NCBI GenBank assembly: GCA_025361665.1
Contig: JANYKF010000110.1
Span: forward strand, 1 to 5,968
Direction of reading: 5' to 3'
DNA: 5,968 nt
Source of the DNA: Clostridiaceae bacterium
GTDB lineage: Bacteria > Bacillota > Clostridia > DSM-8532
The translations under genes were made by a program, and so were the position numbers. This document shows positions 1 to 4,914 of the stretch, one piece after another; within the stretch, counting starts at the first letter, position 1, and every line of letters starts with the position of its first letter. Below the pieces are notes generated by a model, which was given only the letters and a program-made list of their open reading frames with translations, was not told where the DNA came from and did no database searches.

Positions 1-180
1 GCTCCTGGTGGCTGTGCCCGGCATGTTCGGAACCGGAATGATCGTGCTCCTGGTGGCTGTGCCCGGCATGTTCGGAACCGGAATGATCGTGCTCCTGGTG
101 GCTGTGCCCGGCATGTTCAGAGCCGGAATGATCGTGCTCCTGGTGGCTGTGCCCGGCATGTTCGCCTGTTGAATGATCGT
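1..180 (-). repeat. Tandem 45-bp coding repeat, at least 4 copies, within larC
   Basis: Four head-to-tail 45-bp units occupy 1-45, 46-90, 91-135 and 136-180. Units 1 and 2 are identical. Unit 3 differs at two bases, both synonymous (Gly and Ser codons). Unit 4, closest to the larC start, differs in a short block, giving Ser-Thr-Gly instead of Ser-Gly-Ser. Read on the - strand in the larC frame, each unit encodes HDHSGSEHAGHSHQE with five histidines. The unit is a multiple of three, so copy-number change would keep the frame. The array continues beyond position 1, so its full length is unknown. Near-identity of adjacent DNA units suggests recent expansion by slippage or unequal recombination. 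Confidence 0.97.
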
Positions 181-442
181 GTCCGTGATGTCCGTGATGT
201 CCGTGATGCCCTTTGCCATGGTGATCACAGCCGGCTTCCGCCTCATCCGCCAGCATCACGTTCACGTGCCTGCCGGAGATGCCGCCTTTTTGTCCGGGTT
301 CCACCGTCAATTCATATCCGTCCAGGCCAAAACGAGCCAATCCCTCCCGCAGGACGGATTCCGGCACACCCACATCCAAAAAGGCCGCCAGGGTCATGTC
401 GCCGCTGATGCCGGACGGCAGGTCGATGTGCAGGATTTTCAT
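1..442 (-). CDS. larC: LarC, nickel insertion protein of nickel-pincer cofactor synthesis (N-terminal part, runs off window)
   Basis: LarC is the CTP-dependent cyclometallase that inserts nickel into the pyridinium bis-thiocarboxylate made by LarB and LarE, completing the cofactor of lactate racemase and related enzymes. Only the first 147 codons lie here. The N-terminus MKILHIDLPSGISGDM (residues 1-16) is the family's hallmark start, close to the common MKILYLDCFSGISGDM pattern. From residue 74 the protein becomes extremely His-rich: a triple His-His-Gly run (79-87), then at least four copies of a 15-residue repeat (88-147). A His-rich segment at about this position is known in LarC proteins and is thought to bind nickel, but a long tandem expansion is unusual. 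The start ATG at 442 overlaps the larB stop by 4 bp (ATGA) and is preceded by AAGGGGA at 7-nt spacing. Some organisms split larC into C1 and C2 by programmed frameshifting; that region is outside the window. Confidence 0.94.
   Translation of the reverse strand, partial: MKILHIDLPSGISGDMTLAAFLDVGVPESVLREGLARFGLDGYELTVEPGQKGGISGRHVNVMLADEAEAGCDHHGKGHHGHHGHHGHDHSTGEHAGHSHQEHDHSGSEHAGHSHQEHDHSGSEHAGHSHQEHDHSGSEHAGHSHQE
181..207 (-). repeat. Triple 9-bp repeat encoding His-His-Gly in larC
   Basis: Three perfect copies of gtccgtgat (+ strand) directly abut the 45-bp array. On the - strand in the larC frame they encode three His-His-Gly units (residues 79-87). They extend the metal-binding His-rich segment toward the N-terminal domain and form a second repeat type with a different period. 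Confidence 0.95.
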
Positions 443-1206
443 GCTTTTTCCCCTTCGCAGAGCTTCATGATGCGGTTGGCCAGGCATGCCGCTCCGAACC
501 CGTTGTCGATGTTCATGACGCCCACGCCGGATGCGCAGCTGTTGAGCATGCCCAGCAGGGCTGAAATGCCTCCGAAACTGGCCCCGTACCCGACGCTGGT
601 GGGCACCGCAATGACAGGCTGGCTGACAAGGCCTCCGACCACCGAAGGCAATGCGCCCTCCATGCCGGCTATGACGATGATGACCGAAGCATCCCGCATC
701 GTCTCCACTTGCGACAGGAGCCGGTGGATGCCGGCCACGCCGACATCATACAGCCTTTTGACGGTGTTCCCGAGCACCTCTGCAGTGACTGCTGCCTCTT
801 CCGCAACCGGTATGTCCGCCGTTCCGGCCGATATGATCAGCACGTGTCCTTTGGTGGAACCGTACGGCTGCCGCTTCACCACGACCGTTCGCGCCGCTTC
901 GTGATAGACCGCTTCTGTCGTCACAGCCGCTATTGCTTCGTATGCCGCTTTGTCAGCCCGGGATGCCAGGATGTTGCCGCTGCTTTTTTCCATCATGTCT
1001 CTTATGATGCCCTGCAGGTGCTCCAGGGATTTGCCGGGACAGTAGATGACCTCCGGGAATCCGTTGCGCAGCGCGCGCCTGTAATCGATCTTCGCATAAC
1101 CGATGTCGCTCGAGGCCAGCCATTGCAGACGTCCAAACGCGTCGTCCGTCGAAAGGCCCCCGGTGGATACCGCGTCGAGCAGTTGTCTGATTTCCTTCAC
1201 ATCCAT
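439..1206 (-). CDS. larB: LarB, pyridinium-3,5-biscarboxylic acid mononucleotide synthase
   Basis: LarB performs the first step of nickel-pincer nucleotide synthesis: it carboxylates the pyridinium ring of nicotinic acid adenine dinucleotide and hydrolyses the phosphoanhydride. The 255-residue product has the family N-terminal region (GYAKIDYRRALRNGFPEVIYC, residues 36-56, with one conserved Arg/Lys-rich stretch) and a C-terminal PurE-like AIR-carboxylase domain: SAGTADIPVAEEA (126-138), VGVAGIHR (155-162), AGMEGALPSVV (180-190), PTSVGYGASFGG (202-213). Cys224 in LNSCASGV fits the cysteine that forms a covalent adduct with the substrate in Lactiplantibacillus plantarum LarB. I chose ATG 1206 because AGGAAAGGG (1213-1221) lies 6 nt upstream and MDVKEIRQLL matches the usual family N-terminus and length. 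An in-frame ATG at 1272 overlapping the larE stop (TAATG) would add 22 residues but has no clear ribosome binding site. The stop overlaps larC by 4 bp. Confidence 0.96.
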   Translation of the reverse strand: MDVKEIRQLLDAVSTGGLSTDDAFGRLQWLASSDIGYAKIDYRRALRNGFPEVIYCPGKSLEHLQGIIRDMMEKSSGNILASRADKAAYEAIAAVTTEAVYHEAARTVVVKRQPYGSTKGHVLIISAGTADIPVAEEAAVTAEVLGNTVKRLYDVGVAGIHRLLSQVETMRDASVIIVIAGMEGALPSVVGGLVSQPVIAVPTSVGYGASFGGISALLGMLNSCASGVGVMNIDNGFGAACLANRIMKLCEGEKA

Positions 1207-1271
1207 GAAATTCCCTTTCCTGTTCAACCCGATTTCCGATTTCTTCCATACCCACTTCGGGAGAAATGTCA

Positions 1272-2093
1272 TTACGGCAGGACTGCCCGGTTCATGCTTC
1301 CTTTTACATATCCTTCCAAATCAAGACACACATGGCGGAACCCCAACTCCCGCATGACCGTCGTCAAGGCGGTCCGAAGGGGTTCGTCAACAGCCTTCCC
1401 CATTTGGGATACCGGCAGCTCGATGCGGGCCAGCATGTCGTGAACGCGCACGCGGCCACCGGAAAAGCCCAGATCAGCCAGCGCATACTCGGCCCGTTCA
1501 ATCAAACCCAGCAGTTCCGGCGTCAAGCGGGTTCCGAAGGGAACCCGGGTCGCCAGGCAGGCTCCGGCCGGTTTGTCCCACGCCGCCACCCCGTTCCGCC
1601 TGGCCAGTGCGCGAATTTCGGCTTTCGACAGACCGCAGTCCAGCATCGGGCTCCGGATGCCAAGTTCCGCCAATGCCCGCATGCCCGGGCGATAATCTCC
1701 CAAATCATCGGCATTGGAGCCTTCGACAACCGTGGAGATGCCATTTTCCCGTGCCGCAAGCAGTATGCGGGAAAAAATGTTTCGCTTGCAGTAATAACAG
1801 CGTTCCGGAGCATTTCCAGCAAATTCCGGTATGGAGAATTCATCTGCCTGCAAGGTTACCAGCCGGATGCCGCGCGCGGCGCAGAATGCGCTGGCCTCCT
1901 CCGCATCCCGGGCGGGAACCATCGAACTGAGAACCGTGACGGCCATCACGCCATCCGGGATGGCCCGATGCGCCGCATCCAGCAGGAAACTGCTGTCGAC
2001 GCCCGCCGAAAAGGCCACGCAGACACTCTTCCACTCCTTCAGCAGGCTTGTCAGCCGTTGATATTTCTCCTCCATCAACACCGCATCGTTCAT
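1272..2093 (-). CDS. larE: LarE, ATP-dependent sulfur transferase for the nickel-pincer cofactor
   Basis: LarE activates the two carboxylates of the LarB product by adenylylation and converts them to thiocarboxylates. The 273-residue length is usual for the family. Residues 29-35 (SAGVDSS) are the PP-loop ATP-pyrophosphatase motif, with Ala in place of the more common second Gly. GSNADDLGDYRPG (125-137) is typical of the family, and the end LEGYVKGSMN (259-268) matches its characteristic tail. Three cysteines stand out: Cys99 and Cys102 in CYYCK, and Cys179 in PAGACLATR, the position of the sacrificial Cys176 of L. plantarum LarE. This triad resembles LarE proteins reported to bind a [4Fe-4S] cluster and act catalytically; that reading is inference. 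The start ATG at 2093 overlaps the upstream hydrolase stop (ATGA), with AGGAG (2098-2102) 4 nt upstream. The frame stays open upstream of 2093 but only antisense to the hydrolase end. Confidence 0.95.
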   Translation of the reverse strand: MNDAVLMEEKYQRLTSLLKEWKSVCVAFSAGVDSSFLLDAAHRAIPDGVMAVTVLSSMVPARDAEEASAFCAARGIRLVTLQADEFSIPEFAGNAPERCYYCKRNIFSRILLAARENGISTVVEGSNADDLGDYRPGMRALAELGIRSPMLDCGLSKAEIRALARRNGVAAWDKPAGACLATRVPFGTRLTPELLGLIERAEYALADLGFSGGRVRVHDMLARIELPVSQMGKAVDEPLRTALTTVMRELGFRHVCLDLEGYVKGSMNRAVLP

Positions 2094-3109
2094 ATCTCTC
2101 CTCGCCGAACCAGGCGAATGATCTCCGCGCTCAGGTCCCATACACCATAGTCCGTATTGCTCAATATGACAAAAGACACTTCCCGGACCGGATCCAGGAA
2201 GGAGAAGGCACTCGCGCCCGGATCGCATCCCTCCAGGAACCAGGCATCATGATCCCCCATGTCTTTGAGCCAGACGCCATATCCATATCCGTCCCCGTTC
2301 CGCGCGGTCTGGTGCCTCTTGTGCATGAGCGATTTCATTGTCTGGCCCAGCAGGGTTCCATCGCAAACCGCATCCCAGAAACGCAGCAGATCCTGCGCAT
2401 GGCTCCATGCACCGCCATCCCCGCCCCCGACGGGCGGGATGTCAAAAATATTCGACCGCCAGCCGATTTCGTCTTCCCGATAACCGGTCGCGCAGCAGGA
2501 AGGCATCCGATCGAGTGCGAAATATCCGGAACCCGCCATGCCGCCTTTTCGGAATACACGTTCCGCCATCGCCTCGGCAAACGGCTTTCCCGTCATTTCT
2601 TCCACAAGGAGGGCCAGCAGGATGTATCCGGCATTATTGTAGCGAAAAGCGGTTCCCGGAACAAATTGCATCGGCCGATCCCGGAACATCGGAAGAAAAT
2701 CAGCCGGGCGGCGCATCCTGGATGCCGCCCGTTCCTGCCACAGTGCGGCATAATCATCCTGGACGGCTTCGTCAAAATAATCCGGGATACCGGACGAATG
2801 GGTGAGAAGGCGATGGACAGTCACTCCCGGGGTGAAATGGAGGAAAGACTGATGCGGCAGCAGCGTGAAAACCTCCTCTTCAAGAAGAAACCTCCCCTCT
2901 TCCGCCAGCTGCAGGATGGCAACCGCCGTGAAGGCTTTGCTGACGGAGGCAAGCGAATAGCGTGTCCCGATGCCATTCGGCATGTAGTCACTCCGGTTCG
3001 CATACCCGCGGGCTGCCTGAAAGACGACTTCTCTTCCCTTCCGAATCACGAGGGTGCCGGAGAAATCCACGGGAAAAATGAAGGGTGGCCTGTCTGATAT
3101 GGCACTCAT
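2090..3109 (-). CDS. Beta-lactamase-fold serine hydrolase (PF00144), cytoplasmic
   Basis: A 339-residue serine hydrolase of the beta-lactamase/class C/EstB/D-aminopeptidase superfamily; substrate unknown. The catalytic S-x-x-K motif is Ser55-Val-Ser-Lys58 in YSLASVSKAFTAVAILQL, the second motif is Tyr157-Asn-Asn159 in FRYNNAGY, and LLTHSSGIPDYF (101-112) is the typical family signature. The third motif, HxG or KTG in true beta-lactamases, appears as EGCDPGAS (293-300), which I recall from non-penicillinase members of this group. There is no signal peptide or transmembrane stretch, so it should act in the cytoplasm; resistance to beta-lactams is not implied. The start ATG at 3109 overlaps the glgA stop (ATGA) with GGAGG (3117-3121) 7 nt upstream inside the glgA tail. 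The frame stays open further upstream, but only through glgA coding sequence. The stop overlaps larE by 4 bp. Likely an esterase or small peptidase. Confidence 0.9.
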   Translation of the reverse strand: MSAISDRPPFIFPVDFSGTLVIRKGREVVFQAARGYANRSDYMPNGIGTRYSLASVSKAFTAVAILQLAEEGRFLLEEEVFTLLPHQSFLHFTPGVTVHRLLTHSSGIPDYFDEAVQDDYAALWQERAASRMRRPADFLPMFRDRPMQFVPGTAFRYNNAGYILLALLVEEMTGKPFAEAMAERVFRKGGMAGSGYFALDRMPSCCATGYREDEIGWRSNIFDIPPVGGGDGGAWSHAQDLLRFWDAVCDGTLLGQTMKSLMHKRHQTARNGDGYGYGVWLKDMGDHDAWFLEGCDPGASAFSFLDPVREVSFVILSNTDYGVWDLSAEIIRLVRRGEI

Positions 3110-4674
3110 CTTGATTCCTCCATACCGTTCCCGGACCTGGCCGGTTCCACCGATTCGTTTGGCTCCGAAATTCCGACGGGGTTCGCATGGATAGGCTGCG
3201 CCGGCGCATCGGTTCCGGGATTCGAATGATCGAGGATTTCCTGGTAAAGCGCCATATATTCGCGGGCTGCATGCTCCCAGCTGAAGTCCTGGAGCATGCA
3301 GGTTCTGACCAGCCTTTCCCAGGCCGGCTTGTCCGCGAACACGGCCATTCCGCGCAGCAGGGCATCCTTCATCTCGTGCGCGTTGTAGTTGGCGAAGGTG
3401 AAGCCCGTTCCTTCCCCCGTGACCGCATTGTAGGCAATGACGGTATCCTTGAGGCCGCCTGTTTCCCGGACCACGGGAACTGTGCCGTATCGCATGCTGA
3501 ACAGCTGGCTGAGGCCGCAGGGTTCGAACCGTGACGGCATGAGGAAGAAATCGCACGCGGCGTATATGCGCTGAGCCAGAAGCGCGTCATAGCGAATACG
3601 GGCCGATACCTTTGCCGGATGCGCGTGATGGGCCGAACGGAACAAATCCTCGTACTGCTTGTCGCCGGTTCCGAGGATGATGATCTGCACATCATACGAG
3701 AGAATCTCTTCCAGGACGCGGGCGACCAGATCGAACCCCTTCTGGTCCACCAGGCGCGAGATGATGCCCACCAGGGGAATGTCATCCTTTGCAGGAAGGT
3801 GCATCTGCTTCTGCAGCGCCGCTTTGTTGGCGTGTTTTCCCGAAAGGTCGGTTGCGGAAAAAGGAGTGAACAGACGTGCATCACCTTCCGGATTGTTCAG
3901 CTCATAATCGATTCCGTTGACAATGCCGCGCAGATCCGCGGCTCTGCGGTTGATGGTTCCCGACAGATTCTCCCCGAAATACTCGCTTTGAATCTCCTGC
4001 GCATAGGTTTTGCTGACCGTGGTGATGCGCGTGGAAAAATTCAATCCCGCCTTCATGAAGCTGACCGCGCCGTTGTGCTCGATGCCGTTCGGGTTGAAGT
4101 AGGTCCAGGAAAGCCCGAGGACGGAATCCATCATGTCCCGTGAAAAAACGCCCTGGTAGCGGAGGTTGTGAATGGTGAAGACCGTGTGGATGTTCCGGAA
4201 GAATCCGTCATCTCGGAACTGGCGGTAGTGCGCATCAAGAAAAAGCCCCGTCAGGCCGGTCTGCCAATCGTTCAGATGAATGATGTCCGGTTGAAAGCCG
4301 ATTTTCGGCAAAGTGTCCAAAATGGCACGGCAGAAAAAGGTGAACCGCTCTCCGTCGTCTGACTGCCCGTAATACCAGTCCCGATGGAAATAATACTCGT
4401 TGTCGAGGAAATAACAGGTGACCCCGTTCTCGACAAGGCGAAAAATGCCGCAATACTGCCTGCGCCAAGTCAAGTCGACCTCCACGCTGCCGAGGAATTC
4501 CATCCTGTCCGTATATTTTGCGGCAATCTGTCCATATTTGGGCATGACGACCCGGATGTCGATCCCCATTTTTCTGAGCGCGACGGGCAGCGATCCGGCC
4601 ACATCGGCCAGACCGCCCGTTTTGATGAACGGATCGACTTCTGAAGAGGCAAACCAGATTTTCATCATCTCCAT
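3106..4674 (-). CDS. glgA: Glycogen synthase (ADP-glucose type, GT5)
   Basis: GlgA transfers glucose from ADP-glucose to the non-reducing end of alpha-1,4-glucan in bacterial glycogen synthesis. The 522-residue protein has the two GT-B Rossmann domains. N-terminal: KTGGLADV (18-25, the ADP-glucose-binding loop), HLNDWQTG (133-140) and FTIHNLRYQG (166-175). C-terminal: GIISRLVDQKGFDL (303-316, with Arg307 and Lys312 at the phosphate-binding positions) and SRFEPCGLSQ (381-390, with the conserved Glu-x-x-Cys-Gly). Residues 484-522 are a Pro/Asn/Glu-rich tail beyond the catalytic fold, making it longer than the ~477-residue E. coli enzyme. Four ATGs lie close together (4680, 4674, 4668, 4665). 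AGGAGG (4681-4686) abuts the first and is 6 nt from 4674, so 4674 is preferred. A longer frame to 4722 would cross the leader hairpin and is unlikely. First gene of the leftward operon; other glg genes are not in view. Confidence 0.97.
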   Translation of the reverse strand: MEMMKIWFASSEVDPFIKTGGLADVAGSLPVALRKMGIDIRVVMPKYGQIAAKYTDRMEFLGSVEVDLTWRRQYCGIFRLVENGVTCYFLDNEYYFHRDWYYGQSDDGERFTFFCRAILDTLPKIGFQPDIIHLNDWQTGLTGLFLDAHYRQFRDDGFFRNIHTVFTIHNLRYQGVFSRDMMDSVLGLSWTYFNPNGIEHNGAVSFMKAGLNFSTRITTVSKTYAQEIQSEYFGENLSGTINRRAADLRGIVNGIDYELNNPEGDARLFTPFSATDLSGKHANKAALQKQMHLPAKDDIPLVGIISRLVDQKGFDLVARVLEEILSYDVQIIILGTGDKQYEDLFRSAHHAHPAKVSARIRYDALLAQRIYAACDFFLMPSRFEPCGLSQLFSMRYGTVPVVRETGGLKDTVIAYNAVTGEGTGFTFANYNAHEMKDALLRGMAVFADKPAWERLVRTCMLQDFSWEHAAREYMALYQEILDHSNPGTDAPAQPIHANPVGISEPNESVEPARSGNGMEESR

Positions 4675-4680
4675 GTGCAT

Positions 4681-4686
4681 CCTCCT
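4681..4686 (-). promoter_or_regulatory. Ribosome binding site deciding the glgA start
   Basis: A perfect AGGAGG on the - strand. It touches the in-frame ATG at 4680 with zero spacing, which is too close, and sits 6 nt before the ATG at 4674, a good distance. This favours 4674 over 4722, 4680, 4668 or 4665. Confidence 0.85.
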
Positions 4687-4690
4687 GCGA

Positions 4691-4708
4691 AACGCCGTGA
4701 CAGGCGTT
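4691..4708 (-). promoter_or_regulatory. Inverted repeat in the glgA leader
   Basis: aacgcc (4691-4696) and ggcgtt (4703-4708) are perfect inverted repeats with a 6-nt loop. In the mRNA the hairpin would end 4 nt before the AGGAGG of glgA. It is too short and lacks a U-tract, so it is not a terminator. It could be a leader hairpin that tunes ribosome access, or a small operator just downstream of the predicted start of transcription. The repeat is certain; the role is inference. Confidence 0.5.
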
Positions 4709-4727
4709 CCGTACGATGTCATATTCC

Positions 4728-4757
4728 ATTATCCCATACAATCCGGCATCGAAACAA
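4728..4757 (-). promoter_or_regulatory. Candidate promoter of the glgA-lar operon
   Basis: On the - strand GATAAT (4733-4728) matches the -10 consensus at five of six positions and is preceded by TGG, an extended -10 element. A weak -35, TTGTTT (4757-4752), lies 18 nt upstream. Transcription would begin near 4721, giving a leader of about 47 nt that includes the hairpin at 4691-4708. The poor -35 suggests that an activator or the extended -10 does the work. Confidence 0.45.
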
Positions 4758-4786
4758 CCCGAATTCTGCTGGTTTCACCTCTTCAC

Positions 4787-4824
4787 TGCCAATGCACCGT
4801 CAACATAATGTCAACATTTTCCAA
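4787..4824 (-). promoter_or_regulatory. Phased TTGACA-like direct repeats, possible response-regulator operator
   Basis: On the - strand, hexamers TTGACA (4814-4809), TTGACG (4803-4798) and TTGGCA (4792-4787) are separated by exactly 5 nt, an 11-bp period, one helical turn. A weaker fourth, TTGGAA (4824-4819), precedes them with 4-nt spacing. Tandem TT-N-ACA hexamers with this spacing resemble the layout of Bacillus PhoP boxes and other OmpR/PhoB-family sites. They lie between the two divergent promoters: roughly -66 to -103 for glgA and just upstream of the -35 of the methyltransferase. None of the hexamers has a good -10 at 17 nt, so they are not simply -35 boxes. The repeats are seen; the regulator is inferred. 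Confidence 0.45.
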
Positions 4825-4843
4825 AATTCACTGCCGGCACCGC

Positions 4844-4872
4844 ATGACGAACCGGTCCATGTGTGCTACAAT
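4844..4872 (+). promoter_or_regulatory. Promoter of the RlmI-like methyltransferase gene
   Basis: -35 ATGACG (4844-4849, four of six consensus), a 17-nt spacer, and -10 TACAAT (4867-4872, five of six) with an extended TGC immediately upstream. Transcription would start near 4879, giving a leader of about 36 nt. The -10 lies in the perfect palindrome TACAATTGTA (4867-4876), which could also be a repressor site. Confidence 0.65.
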
Positions 4873-4914
4873 TGTACAGTCACTCCCATGCGATGGCGGA
4901 TAGGAGCATCATCC

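Noticed and set aside
1..168. + strand frame through the 45-bp repeats giving a hydrophobic 15-residue repeat (LLVAVPGMFGTGMIV)
   Set aside because: Because 45 is a multiple of three, every frame repeats. The - strand frame gives a true LarC N-terminus and His-rich segment, so the hydrophobic repeat is a by-product.
1..207. CRISPR array
   Set aside because: Units are head-to-tail with no spacers, a multiple of three long, and encode protein in the larC frame.
173..904. Long + strand open frame opposite larC and larB
   Set aside because: Antisense to two well-supported lar genes, no recognisable domain, composition like a reverse-complement shadow.
2048..3097. 349-codon + strand frame opposite the serine hydrolase
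   Set aside because: The - strand frame has SxxK, YxN and family signatures. The + frame has no domain and is rich in Arg, Pro and His as expected of a shadow in GC-rich DNA.
3110..3556. Upstream extension of the serine hydrolase frame to 3556
   Set aside because: It lies wholly within glgA in another frame. The ATG at 3109 has a good RBS and the N-terminus expected for the family.
4691..4708. Rho-independent terminator
   Set aside because: Stem of only 6 bp with no following T-run on either strand.
4798..4814. TTGACA or TTGACG as a classical -35 for glgA
   Set aside because: The bases 16-18 nt downstream (around TGGCAG or AGGTGA) do not resemble a -10 box, whereas the hexamers fit an 11-bp-period operator better.
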